DNA of 49,120 bases from a virus. Shown here one piece after another: positions 24,708 through 32,932 of the stretch (positions are counted from its first letter, which is position 1; the number at the start of each line of letters is the position of its first letter). Location of the stretch: IMG/VR virus record IMGVR_UViG_3300037285_000249, positions 1 through 49,120 of that record. The stretch is one strand, 5' to 3'. The position numbers were made by a program, and so were the translations under genes. The notes under the pieces were generated by a model. The model did not search any database and was not told the DNA's origin. It was given only the letters and a program-made list of their open reading frames with translations.

Positions 24708-24929
24708 ATGTCATTTACTGAACAACAACGTAAAGAACGTGATTATCAACAACTACATGGTGAGTGGTTGTCCACAATGATGGACCCGCCAGAGATGGAC
24801 CCGCAAGAAGATTTCCATGAACCAACATTTGGTGAAATCCTACAAGATTTGGGTGAAGGGTCGCCAACACCAGTTGCGCCTGAATGTTGGACAGGCTGTG
24901 ATGATCCTCAATGTCCGTACACACATTAA
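24708..24929 (+). CDS. Small acidic protein with Cys-rich tail
   Basis: The 73-residue product is acidic and Pro/Glu/Asp-rich in the middle (MMDPPEMDPQEDFHEPTF) and ends in ECWTGCDDPQCPYTH. Three cysteines and a final histidine could form a small zinc site. It follows a strong AAAGGAG ribosome-binding site and the sigma70-like promoter, so it may be made early. I recognise no family. Acidic early phage proteins often bind host proteins, but nothing here shows that directly. Confidence 0.6.
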   Translation: MSFTEQQRKERDYQQLHGEWLSTMMDPPEMDPQEDFHEPTFGEILQDLGEGSPTPVAPECWTGCDDPQCPYTH

Positions 24930-24950
24930 CCAGCTATATAGGGAAATAAA

Positions 24951-25274
24951 ATGATTTGGACAACACAAGCAAATGGCTCACAGCATGGCATAGGTGTCAA
25001 AGGGGTATACCATTTGCACTACAATTTTGACCGTTGGTGCGCTTACGAGCCTGAGGAAGGCCAAGAAATTTGCCGCGCCAACAGTGAAGAAGTGTGTAAA
25101 AACGATTGTGAACAATATGACCTAGTTGGTCTACCCGATCTGCAAGGACGTGAGCTATTAGAATTGTTTGTACGACAGTATCATTCTGGTGCAGGTGGGT
25201 GTCATATGGAATGGAAATCTGCGCAGGCACTGGCTGTGGCTATTAATGCCATGTTGAAGGAGACTATATGCTAG
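24951..25274 (+). CDS. Small protein of unknown function
   Basis: A 107-residue ORF with AGGGA before its ATG; it overlaps the next gene by 7 bases. It contains several Cys and His residues (YHLHYNFDRWCAY, EICRANSEEVCKNDCEQYD, SGAGGCHMEW), but their spacing fits no metal motif I know. The C-terminal part looks helical (SAQALAVAINAMLKE). It belongs to the block of small genes after the sigma70-like promoter. Function unknown. Confidence 0.6.
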   Translation: MIWTTQANGSQHGIGVKGVYHLHYNFDRWCAYEPEEGQEICRANSEEVCKNDCEQYDLVGLPDLQGRELLELFVRQYHSGAGGCHMEWKSAQALAVAINAMLKETIC

Positions 25275-25975
25275 ACGTATTCTTCCTCAGCTATGACGAA
25301 CCATTTGCAGACGACAACTTTGAAATTCTACAAATGTTTGCACCCAATGCAAAACGTGTGCATGGTGTCAAAGGTATCTTTGCAGCACACCAAGAATGTG
25401 CAAGGCAGAGTAAAACACAACACTTCTATGTAATCGATGCAGATGCTGTTATTGAAGAAGAATTTAACTTCAAGTTTACACCACAGAGTGATCAAACTGT
25501 GTACGGCTCGGTTCCCGAAACCGAATGTGTGTTTGTATGGCGCAGCCGTAATCCTGTGAATGATTTATTGTATGGGTATGGTGGTGCTAAACTATTCCCC
25601 AAACAAAAGCTATTGACAGCTGATGATTGGAAGGTAGACATGACCACCACCATTGGCGCCACCTTTGTGCCCAAGTTTCAGGTCAGTAACGTAACAGCGT
25701 TTAACACTGATCCTTATAATGCATGGAAGTCAGCCTTTCGTGAATGTGCAAAATTGTCAAGTGCGATCATACCACACGGTGACAACACCGATAATGAATA
25801 CCGTTTGAAGGTATGGTGTGAACGTGGAGAAAAACGAGCGTTTGGTAAGTATGTGATCTTGGGCGCACAACAGGGCAGAGACTTTGGTGAACGTTACAAA
25901 GATAAAATTCACATACTCAATAAGATAAACGATTTTGAATGGCTCCAGGAGATATTTAATTCACATGTTGACTAG
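25268..25975 (+). CDS. Phage glycosyltransferase-like protein (short paralogue of 7776-8774)
   Basis: This 235-residue protein is a shorter relative of the product at 7776. It has VFFLSYDEPFADDNFEI, KRVHGVKGIFAAH, FYVIDADAVIEEEF (D57-A-D59), NDLLYGYGGAKLFPK and NAWKSAFRECAKL in the same order. The family appears in T4-like marine phages and has a GT-A-like core with a DXD; substrates are unknown. It keeps the core and lacks the C-terminal extension. It overlaps the upstream gene by 7 bases and the methyltransferase by 11. Confidence 0.65.
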   Translation: MLDVFFLSYDEPFADDNFEILQMFAPNAKRVHGVKGIFAAHQECARQSKTQHFYVIDADAVIEEEFNFKFTPQSDQTVYGSVPETECVFVWRSRNPVNDLLYGYGGAKLFPKQKLLTADDWKVDMTTTIGATFVPKFQVSNVTAFNTDPYNAWKSAFRECAKLSSAIIPHGDNTDNEYRLKVWCERGEKRAFGKYVILGAQQGRDFGERYKDKIHILNKINDFEWLQEIFNSHVD

Positions 25976-26930
25976 ATCACAATTACTGGATAGAATGGAA
26001 ATGCTGTATCCGTTTGACACAAGGTTTGCAGACTTGCGGCGCGCCTACATTGATCGTGACCTCAATAGTATCTTTAGATTAATGATTGACTATCGTGGCA
26101 CAGATGCAGATGAAATTCGCAAGCTTACCATGGAATCAAACCTGCATGTGTTGTTCCGTTTAATGGACGGCAAGTTTGATGTTGATGTTGATCATCGCGC
26201 AAGCCAATGGATTGAACCTGGCGACTTTCGTAAGTTCTTGTTGGAAGACAATACATGGAGCATGTATCGTTTGTTGCTGGACTTACAAGACAATCAAATT
26301 GTGCGCACTATTAAAAGTTTGCATGCCAGTGGTGTACGCTGGGATAAAGATGCTATGAGCCGAGGCCAATTACAAAGTAAAATTTGGTTGGTCGACGAGT
26401 TAGCCACCATGGACTTGAACTTGGGCACTGTGTTCTTGTGTGCAGGATGGTATGGTATATTGGCAACTATGATGTTTGAACGTGACTTAAACATTGACAA
26501 ACTTCGAAGTTTTGACATGGACCCCACGGTGGTTGACATTGCAGACAAATTTAACTCCACACAATTTGCAGACAGTTGGAAGTTCAAAGCCATCACAGAT
26601 GACATTCACAATATCAATTATGCAGGGCATCACTGGACAGCATGGAGCAACAGCAACCAGCGACCAAGCTTACCCATAGCAGACACCCCCGACACAATCA
26701 TTAACACAAGTTGTGAACACATTGACAACTTTGTGGAATGGTATGCAAAAATTCCCACGGGCAAACTGGTGATATTGCAAAGCAACGACTATGAAGAAAT
26801 TGATGAACATGTAAACTGTTCTGCAAACCTCACAGAATTTGATGCTAGCATCCCCATGACAGATGTGTTATACTTGGGTGAGAAGCCTTTGGAAAAGTAC
26901 ACAAGGTTTATGAAAATAGGTTACAAATGA
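25965..26930 (+). CDS. Class I methyltransferase-like protein
   Basis: I chose ATG 25965, which overlaps the preceding stop, giving 321 residues. The first 130 residues are helical and charged (LTRSQLLDRMEMLYPFDTRF). The C-terminal part has LNLGTVFLCAGWYGILATMM at about 151-170 (SAM motif I), then KLRSFDMDPTVVDIA with acidic D184/D186, and NTSCEHIDNFVEWYAKIP. The CGWYGxLA version of motif I is seen in methyltransferase-like proteins of marine T4-like phages. The methyl acceptor is unknown; the helical front could recognise it. Confidence 0.65.
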   Translation: MLTRSQLLDRMEMLYPFDTRFADLRRAYIDRDLNSIFRLMIDYRGTDADEIRKLTMESNLHVLFRLMDGKFDVDVDHRASQWIEPGDFRKFLLEDNTWSMYRLLLDLQDNQIVRTIKSLHASGVRWDKDAMSRGQLQSKIWLVDELATMDLNLGTVFLCAGWYGILATMMFERDLNIDKLRSFDMDPTVVDIADKFNSTQFADSWKFKAITDDIHNINYAGHHWTAWSNSNQRPSLPIADTPDTIINTSCEHIDNFVEWYAKIPTGKLVILQSNDYEEIDEHVNCSANLTEFDASIPMTDVLYLGEKPLEKYTRFMKIGYK

Positions 26931-27175
26931 TCATCACCGCAATTGTACCAATACCATGGCGCCCATTCTGTATTTCAAATATAGATGACGTGTGTGCTGC
27001 ATTAGATGCCCGTCCTGAAATTGTAAATCCCATGTATATATCTATTGAAAATCAACTCCAGAACAGCACTGACAGAACGATGTTTGGCGCAGGTGAACAA
27101 GTAATTGTGCCTGTGTATTATGCATCTAATACACACACTGGATGGTTAACAGTACACTGTAGAATATTGGCATGA
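26927..27175 (+). CDS. Small protein, MIITxI family, copy 1
   Basis: An 82-residue protein starting MIITAIVPIPWRPFCISNID, coupled by ATGA to the gene before and the gene after. The next ORF starts MIITSITQLPYPPYRVTNMK, with the same lead-in of hydrophobics, a Pro-x-x-Pro stretch and a conserved Asn. The two are probably duplicated relatives. The second half (EQVIVPVYYASNTHTGWLTV) looks beta-rich. I recognise no family. Confidence 0.6.
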   Translation: MIITAIVPIPWRPFCISNIDDVCAALDARPEIVNPMYISIENQLQNSTDRTMFGAGEQVIVPVYYASNTHTGWLTVHCRILA

Positions 27176-27432
27176 TTATTACATCTATAACCCAGTTGCC
27201 ATATCCGCCCTACCGTGTGACTAATATGAAGCATATAAATTACGTGGTATCCATCAGTGATATTAACCATACTAAATATGTGCATCCGTGTGAACAGTTG
27301 CGGCGGTGGCACCGCGCTGGGCTGCACACTGGCCACGAACATTACAGAGAGTATTTTGCAGATGTATGGTACCCAGCAAGGGATCTACAATTTTCAAACG
27401 GAACAGTTGAAGTGGAGTATGAATACATATGA
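27172..27432 (+). CDS. Small protein, MIITxI family, copy 2
   Basis: The 86-residue product shares the opening MIITxIxxxPxxPxxxxN with the gene before it and has a similar size, but its second half differs (HPCEQLRRWHRAGLHTGHEH, YFADVWYPARD) and is rich in His and aromatic residues. Both ends overlap neighbours by four bases. No function can be assigned. Confidence 0.6.
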   Translation: MIITSITQLPYPPYRVTNMKHINYVVSISDINHTKYVHPCEQLRRWHRAGLHTGHEHYREYFADVWYPARDLQFSNGTVEVEYEYI

Positions 27433-27659
27433 CCAGAGATTTACAAAAACAAACCATGCGACAACTACAGACCCTCAGTGCAAGAGCATTGGGCACCATG
27501 GTGGCCAGCAACAACAACATTCACCAATTCAACAAGCTTGCACATCACAACAGCCAAAATTGGTATCGTGCAGTTATTGCATGGTACATTGATGAGTATG
27601 GTGGATGGCCTGATGAAGTTGGCCCAGGCAAAGATATAAAATTGGTACACGATGTATAA
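27429..27659 (+). CDS. Small protein upstream of radical SAM gene
   Basis: A 76-residue, mostly helical protein (MTRDLQKQTMRQLQTLSARA, NWYRAVIAWYIDEYGGWPDE). It is coupled by ATGA upstream and overlaps the radical SAM gene that follows by 8 bases, so the two are translated together. Size and position would fit a partner or peptide substrate of the enzyme, but no leader-peptide or core motif is visible. Function unknown. Confidence 0.55.
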   Translation: MTRDLQKQTMRQLQTLSARALGTMVASNNNIHQFNKLAHHNSQNWYRAVIAWYIDEYGGWPDEVGPGKDIKLVHDV

Positions 27660-28734
27660 TTATGATCAAGTAAAAGACGTTCATTTGGAAATCACACAAC
27701 GCTGTCAAGCAGCTTGCCCCATGTGTGACCGTAATGAAAATGGTGGTGTGGATAACAAACACATTACAAACGCAGAGTTAAGTTTAGCAGACTGTCAACA
27801 AATATTTGAGCCAGCTTTTATTCGTCAACTGAAAACCATGTTCATGTGTGGCAACTTGGGTGATCCTATTATCGCCAAAGACACATTAGCAGTGTTCAAA
27901 TATTTCCGCATGCACAATGAAAAAATGTGGTTGAGCATGAACACCAATGCAGGTGCAATGTCTGCCAAGTGGTGGACAGAATTAGCTGGTGTAATAGGTC
28001 CACATGGTACAGTTATTTTCAGTGTGGATGGATTATCAGACACAAATCATCTGTACAGGCAGAATGTTGTATGGGCCAATGTTGAACGCAACATGAAAGC
28101 ATTTATTGCAGCTGGCGGTAGAGCCAGATGGGACTTTATTGTGTTTGGACATAATGAACACCAAGTAGATGAAGCTCGCGCACTGGCTGATGAATGGGGT
28201 GTTGAACGGTTCCAACTTAAAAAGTCTGGTCGATTCTTTAATGCACACAGTAAGCCCAAAGACCAACACCAAGCACAAAATCGCAAAGGTGAAAAGACTG
28301 CGGTTATTGCCAAACCTGAAAAAGCTGAGAACCAGAATCGTGCATTGGAAAAACAAGCCGAGATTGAAAAACAATATGGTGGCATGCGTGAATATTATGA
28401 CGCATGTGGTATCAAATGTAAGGTGGCCAAAGACAAAAGCATCTTTATTACTGCTGAAGGTTTGTTGATGCCATGCTGTTGGACGGCAGGCAGGATGTAC
28501 AAGTGGTGGCACAAAGACCCACATGTGGAACAAGTATGGGATCATATTGAAGCAGCGGGCGGCAAAGCAGGAATCAGTGTGTTACAGAATACTCTTGAAG
28601 AAGTCATGATGGGAAAACTACTAACTAGTATTGAGGCAAGTTGGGACAAAGACGGAATTTCAGCTGGTAAACTTGGAGTGTGCGCACAGAAGTGTGGCGC
28701 AGAGTTTGACCCATTCGGAGAACAATTTAAATGA
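27652..28734 (+). CDS. Radical SAM protein with Cys-rich C-terminal (SPASM-like) domain
   Basis: The 360-residue protein has EITQRCQAACPMCDRNENGG at 13-32, with C18, C22 and C25 binding the SAM [4Fe-4S] cluster, and MCGNLGDPIIAKD, the GNxGDP variant of the GGEP motif. A linker rich in Lys, Glu and Gln (about 200-245) precedes a C-terminal region with CGIKCKVAKD, GLLMPCCWTAG and GVCAQKCGAEFD, whose cysteines fit an auxiliary-cluster SPASM/twitch domain. Such enzymes often modify peptides, but phage members with this exact form have no known substrate. It overlaps the small ORF upstream. Confidence 0.85.
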   Translation: MYNYDQVKDVHLEITQRCQAACPMCDRNENGGVDNKHITNAELSLADCQQIFEPAFIRQLKTMFMCGNLGDPIIAKDTLAVFKYFRMHNEKMWLSMNTNAGAMSAKWWTELAGVIGPHGTVIFSVDGLSDTNHLYRQNVVWANVERNMKAFIAAGGRARWDFIVFGHNEHQVDEARALADEWGVERFQLKKSGRFFNAHSKPKDQHQAQNRKGEKTAVIAKPEKAENQNRALEKQAEIEKQYGGMREYYDACGIKCKVAKDKSIFITAEGLLMPCCWTAGRMYKWWHKDPHVEQVWDHIEAAGGKAGISVLQNTLEEVMMGKLLTSIEASWDKDGISAGKLGVCAQKCGAEFDPFGEQFK

Positions 28735-29282
28735 TCATCAACATGACCAACACCACCGACAGTATCGACCCGTATCCACATGCTAATTTTTATACCATTA
28801 TTCCCATGGACTTATGGCAAAATGTCACAGAGGAAGCACAACAGTATCCTTATTTTAAGATTGAAAAGGACCGTACCAGCAATCCCAATCGTATTTGGTT
28901 AAATCAACATGCTGGCATATTGAGTGGCATAGCTGCTGATTTTGATCGACCAGATGTCAAACAAGAAATGTCACATTTATTGCGATGTGACGTTAGGCAT
29001 GCGCGTACCAGAGTTGAACTTTGTATGGACAGTGTGGGCAGTTGGTTGGAAGAACATACCGATGATGCAGCAAAATTAACAACCATGCAACTTTATTTGT
29101 CAGACTTGGGAAGTAGCACACATTTTGGTGAACTCCCCACAAAGGTGAGTGCAAACTCTGCATGGGCATTTAACAATACAAGCCAGCCGCTGCATAGCTT
29201 ACCAGAATTAAAGTACAACCGTGTGAGCATCATTATTAACTATGTCAACGAACTTTGGCGGGATGACACTGTGCTATGGTAA
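28731..29282 (+). CDS. 2-oxoglutarate/Fe(II) oxygenase-like protein
   Basis: The 183-residue product has a jelly-roll oxygenase pattern in its second half: VGSWLEEHTDDAAKLTTMQL, with H109-x-D111 as iron ligands, then STHFGELPTKVSANSAWAFN, and QPLHSLPELKYNRVSIIINY, with distal H155 and R164 to bind 2-oxoglutarate. These are the ligands required for activity, so hydroxylation of a protein, sugar or nucleoside is likely. It lies between two radical SAM genes, with a 4-base overlap upstream and a 7-base overlap downstream. Confidence 0.75.
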   Translation: MIINMTNTTDSIDPYPHANFYTIIPMDLWQNVTEEAQQYPYFKIEKDRTSNPNRIWLNQHAGILSGIAADFDRPDVKQEMSHLLRCDVRHARTRVELCMDSVGSWLEEHTDDAAKLTTMQLYLSDLGSSTHFGELPTKVSANSAWAFNNTSQPLHSLPELKYNRVSIIINYVNELWRDDTVLW

Positions 29283-30241
29283 CTTCACTTTATTTTAACG
29301 AGCGTAATATGTATATCGATTGGCAATTGAGTGACGTGTGTAATTTTAAATGTACCTATTGCAATCTAGAAAGCATGGGCGGACTGCAAGGCTGGCCCAC
29401 TTATCAGCAAGCAGCGTCCTTAATTGACGCGATTGTAGACCATAGCATGCATGCGTATCGTACATATAATTTACTTGGTGGTGAACCTACCTTGTGGAAA
29501 CATTTTGGTGATCTGTGTGCGCACATCAAAGCAACTGATACTGACTCAATTATCCAAGTGTTGACAAATGGTAGTCGCACAATACGTTGGTGGAAAAAAT
29601 ATGCCATGGTAATGGACAAGGTGGTAATAAGCCACCACTGCAAAACTGCACTCAAAGAACATACATGTGACGTGGTAAGTGAATGTCAAGCGTATAATTC
29701 AGTTAGCGTACAAGTATTGATGGACATTACCAATTTTGACCAATGTGTTGAACATTTCGATTACATGATCGCCCATTTGCCTGGCGTAAAAATTAGTCCC
29801 AAAAAAGGTGAGACTGAATTAGGCAGCAATACATGGATGGGATATAGTGACGCCCAATTGCTGTGGATGGACCACGCATTACAACGCAGTAAAGCCAATG
29901 ATAAACTTCCACCCAATCAAGAACGAGTAGGAAGTAAGGCCTCATACACGCGAGTATTTTATGCATCAGACGACCACTCAGAATGGGAGACCAGTAACAA
30001 AGACCTTATATTACAACAAAAAAATCATTTTGAAGGATGGAAATGCAATATAGGCATTGACATGCTGTGTGTTAAGCCAAATGGAGACTTAAAGCCTTCT
30101 AGTTCGTGTTTCAAACAAATGATATTAGGCAATTACAAATTAGACGCCGCAATCAACTGGCCCACATCCCCTATGGTATGTGTGTACGCAGGATGCTATT
30201 GTGGTGCAGACATTGAGGTAGAAAAACATGCCCCCAAGTAA
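29276..30241 (+). CDS. Radical SAM protein
   Basis: The 321-residue enzyme opens with IDWQLSDVCNFKCTYCNLES. C22, C26 and C29 are the cluster ligands, and YNLLGGEPTLWKHF gives the SAM motif. IIQVLTNGSRTIRWW and VVISHHCKTALKEH follow the usual barrel. The C-terminus has GWKCNIGIDMLCVKPNGDLK, SSSCFKQMILGNY and VCVYAGCYCGAD, seven cysteines that could hold an auxiliary cluster. Its C-terminal pattern (FEGWKC...G...SCF...C.C) is shared with the intron-split gene at 43103-44473. Reaction unknown. Confidence 0.88.
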   Translation: MVTSLYFNERNMYIDWQLSDVCNFKCTYCNLESMGGLQGWPTYQQAASLIDAIVDHSMHAYRTYNLLGGEPTLWKHFGDLCAHIKATDTDSIIQVLTNGSRTIRWWKKYAMVMDKVVISHHCKTALKEHTCDVVSECQAYNSVSVQVLMDITNFDQCVEHFDYMIAHLPGVKISPKKGETELGSNTWMGYSDAQLLWMDHALQRSKANDKLPPNQERVGSKASYTRVFYASDDHSEWETSNKDLILQQKNHFEGWKCNIGIDMLCVKPNGDLKPSSSCFKQMILGNYKLDAAINWPTSPMVCVYAGCYCGADIEVEKHAPK

Positions 30242-31430
30242 ATCATTCTGTGCGTTACCATGGATGCACGTGGCAACCACTCCTGGCGGAACTTACCGTG
30301 TGTGTTGCAACAGTGATTCAAAATTGAACCAACTTACTCAAGGCAGCACATCTGAACGCTTAAAAGTTAACAAACACTCTATTGCAGAATTACATCAAAG
30401 TGATGTGATGAAGAAAATCAGAGGCGAACTGTTAGCTGGTGACCGACCTGCAATGTGCAGACGGTGTTTCACACAAGAAGATGCATCAGTGCGCAGTCCA
30501 CGTGAAATTTATAATGATCAATGGTATGATCCTGACAAAGTGTACGCTGTGGATGATCCAGTTGACGCTCGCTATCTGGATTTACGTTTGGGCAACCTGT
30601 GCAATTTAAAATGTCGTATGTGTAACCCATACTCCAGCAACCAATGGGTAGACGATTGGGAAACAATCAATGGTGTGTTTGATGACACTGAACGCGCATG
30701 GCTACGCAACATGCAATGGCCAAATTTTAAACAAGCAGGTGTGCATCTAACAGAAATGCTGTTGTCAGCAGAAGAAATATATTTTACTGGCGGTGAACCC
30801 ACCATCATTGACAAGCATGAGCAATTGTTAGACTATTGTATTGATCAGGGTATCGCGCACAAAATCGCACTCAAGTATAATACCAATTTGACAAACGCTC
30901 CCATGAAGTTAGTTAAAAAATGGAACCAATTTAAGAGTCTGCGCCTAAATTGCAGCATTGATGCAGTGGGCAAATTAAACGATTATATTCGCAATCCCAG
31001 TAAATGGAAAGGTATTTGGAAAAACTTTAACCGTGTGTTGGACAGTAACTCAGAGTTCGTAATTGACATTCATTGCACCGTGCAGGTCACAAATGCGTTG
31101 AGCTTACACAAGTTAATTGAAAGATTTGTACGCCCAATAAATGCAGTTGATGACACTAGAGTGCCGTTTGTATTTTTCAATCTATTAGAACACCCTGACC
31201 ACATGAACATCAAAGCTTTGCCGTTGGAACTAAAGGACCAAGTCGCCAACAGCTTGGCACCATGGTTGGGACACCCTGATCTATTACAGTTACAAGGTGT
31301 GATTGATTATATGTACCAAGCAGACTGGCATCACCTATGGGGAGAGTTTATGGAGCATACTTCTCGCCTGGATGAAATGCGATTGGAATCATTGACAGAT
31401 GCAGAGCCAGGATTCAAAGGATGGGTCTGA
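30228..31430 (+). CDS. Radical SAM protein with N-terminal twitch domain
   Basis: The 400-residue protein starts with SFCALPWMHVATTPGGTYRV then CC, and has AMCRRCFTQED. This is the N-terminal twitch layout that normally sits after the radical SAM core. The core follows: LGNLCNLKCRMCNPYSS (C125, C129, C132) and IYFTGGEPTIIDKHEQL. LKYNTNLTNAPMKLVKKWNQ and LNCSIDAVGKLNDYIR complete the barrel. The same plan occurs in the products at 8778, 32933, 34332 and 37586. These N-twitch proteins occur widely in marine phages and have no known substrate. The gene overlaps the previous one by 14 bases. Confidence 0.88.
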   Translation: MPPSKSFCALPWMHVATTPGGTYRVCCNSDSKLNQLTQGSTSERLKVNKHSIAELHQSDVMKKIRGELLAGDRPAMCRRCFTQEDASVRSPREIYNDQWYDPDKVYAVDDPVDARYLDLRLGNLCNLKCRMCNPYSSNQWVDDWETINGVFDDTERAWLRNMQWPNFKQAGVHLTEMLLSAEEIYFTGGEPTIIDKHEQLLDYCIDQGIAHKIALKYNTNLTNAPMKLVKKWNQFKSLRLNCSIDAVGKLNDYIRNPSKWKGIWKNFNRVLDSNSEFVIDIHCTVQVTNALSLHKLIERFVRPINAVDDTRVPFVFFNLLEHPDHMNIKALPLELKDQVANSLAPWLGHPDLLQLQGVIDYMYQADWHHLWGEFMEHTSRLDEMRLESLTDAEPGFKGWV

Positions 31431-31437
31431 CTTATAC

Positions 31438-31445
31438 TATAAATA
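31438..31445 (+). promoter_or_regulatory. T4-type late promoter (TATAAATA)
   Basis: An exact T4 late box. The start would be near 31451, directly before AAAGG and the ATG at 31465. It shares the extension TATAAATATCACG with the box at 32905 (CTAAATATCACG), so the two promoters are related. Confidence 0.7.
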
Positions 31446-31464
31446 TCACGAAAGGCATGGATAT

Positions 31465-32199
31465 ATGAAATTAGGAATTATTGGAAGCAGTTACAGCGTG
31501 GGCAGTCATGTGAACCCTGCGACAAACAAAAGTGATTTGGTGCTACCGTTTGAACATTGGTTTGATGGTATTGACGTTGTCAACGCAGCATGCGCAAGCA
31601 AAGGTACAGAATTATATTTGAATAAAGTGGTGTATCTTAAAAAACACCATGGCATCGACACGCTATTAATGGAGTCGGTAAATAATCGCAGCATGCTAAA
31701 CACGCATACTGGCCCGCAATCATATGATGTCATCAAACACAATGAAAATATTGACGAGATGGTGTGTGATGTCTACCGAGACAGTAGGAGTATGTTTGCA
31801 TACAAGCGTTACCTGCATCAAGAAATGGATTATGAAAATTATGGTACACTCGCAGAGTACAATATTTGGAAAGAGTTCCAAATGAATATTGCTGCGCCTG
31901 TGCCTATGAATGAGTTTTGGGCAATTACTGACATGGCACAGACAATTGATTTGTGTAAAATGTTGGGGATTAATGTCATTACATGGGCCAATAGATGGCA
32001 TATGGAAGAGCAACCCAGTTTCATAAATGCAATGCAGGATCAGACATATGTTAAATTTGGTAACGAGTTTAATGCATATGATTATTATTCCAAAAAATAT
32101 GATCCAGATAGTATACGATGTGATTCGTCACACTTTACTGATGCTGTCAATCAGGAGATGGTTGCTGACTTTATTATGCCTGCATTATTGAATGGGTGA
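31465..32199 (+). CDS. SGNH-hydrolase-like protein
   Basis: The start at 31465 follows AAAGG and the late promoter; an in-frame extension upstream would precede the transcript. The 244-residue protein has MKLGIIGSSYSVGSHVNP (block I with Ser), DVVNAACASKGTELYL (block II Gly), DTLLMESVNNRSM (block III with Asn) and CDSSHFTDAVNQEMVADFI (block V, His as general base). The set is that of SGNH esterases/acyltransferases, here perhaps acting on a phage-made glycan. The first gene of a late transcript that continues into an unknown gene by an 8-base overlap. Confidence 0.65.
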   Translation: MKLGIIGSSYSVGSHVNPATNKSDLVLPFEHWFDGIDVVNAACASKGTELYLNKVVYLKKHHGIDTLLMESVNNRSMLNTHTGPQSYDVIKHNENIDEMVCDVYRDSRSMFAYKRYLHQEMDYENYGTLAEYNIWKEFQMNIAAPVPMNEFWAITDMAQTIDLCKMLGINVITWANRWHMEEQPSFINAMQDQTYVKFGNEFNAYDYYSKKYDPDSIRCDSSHFTDAVNQEMVADFIMPALLNG

Positions 32200-32905
32200 C
32201 GTAACGCCACTGACTAATTATGCACACTTTGTAGAGCTAACAGCACAGTTCGACGCAGAACATAGCACTACAACATACATTGCCAAAATGAATTTAAGCA
32301 CAATTAACGAGTTGTTCTTTCAACGCAATCCATGGTTTTCAATTGAATGCTTGGTGAACGATGTGTTCTGTACCTCTAACATTGTATACAGCGATGACAC
32401 AGAGATATTGCGTGACTATAGGTCAAAGTTATATGCCTTTTATCATATTGTCAAGGATATTCAAAATGGCATAGGGCTTATACATCCAATCAACCTACAT
32501 TACTTTGGTAAAAAAGTGGGTATGCATCCTGGTAATACCAGATTGCATTTTATGCACCAATATCATAATGAGTTGGACGTAATTATAACTGACTACCCAG
32601 ACACTATAAAAACAGATCACCCCCAATGTGTGTTTGAATCTGTTGACAAGCATGCATTTGAATTACCAGGATTGGCATTCTTGACCAATGTTGCAACACT
32701 GGCCGGCGGCCCCAGAAGCATATATAACACTGCTGGTGGTTCAGTGCCCTATAAAGAATGTAACCACAGCACCACAGCAGGCATTTGGGGCCTCTCAGGC
32801 AACACTGCGCCAGTGTTGCAATATGAATACAACAATAATGTAGTATATGTCAACGGTGAGAAAATCTTATACCGACAATGTGACAAATGGTGGTTTGACA
32901 TATAA
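32192..32905 (+). CDS. Protein of unknown function with weak ParB-like motif
   Basis: A 237-residue product. The middle part, VKDIQNGIGLIHPINLHYFG, then GMHPGNTRLHFMHQYHNELD, vaguely follows the ParB/sulfiredoxin-type pattern (IxxxGhxxPIxh...GNxRhxxh...h.hh), in which the G-N-x-R loop binds phosphate or nucleotide. The C-terminus (GGSVPYKECNHSTTAGIWGL, ENGEK-like VNGEKILYRQCDKWWFDI) is not recognised. It overlaps the SGNH gene and ends just before the next late promoter. The motif is too weak for a functional call. Confidence 0.5.
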   Translation: MGDVTPLTNYAHFVELTAQFDAEHSTTTYIAKMNLSTINELFFQRNPWFSIECLVNDVFCTSNIVYSDDTEILRDYRSKLYAFYHIVKDIQNGIGLIHPINLHYFGKKVGMHPGNTRLHFMHQYHNELDVIITDYPDTIKTDHPQCVFESVDKHAFELPGLAFLTNVATLAGGPRSIYNTAGGSVPYKECNHSTTAGIWGLSGNTAPVLQYEYNNNVVYVNGEKILYRQCDKWWFDI

Positions 32906-32912
32906 CTAAATA
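32906..32912 (+). promoter_or_regulatory. T4-type late promoter box (CTAAATA)
   Basis: CTAAATA begins right after the previous stop. The predicted start is near 32918, followed by GTGGAG and the ATG at 32933. Downstream bases (TCACG) match those of the 31438 promoter. Confidence 0.6.
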
Positions 32913-32932
32913 TCACGTGGAGAAAAATACAA

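Noticed and set aside
28036-28545. Long open frames on the strand opposite to clear genes (also near 9458-9913, 36179-36673 and 43814-44356)
   Set aside because: They are mirror frames of radical SAM genes with intact motifs on the other strand, and show no ribosome-binding sites or recognisable domains.
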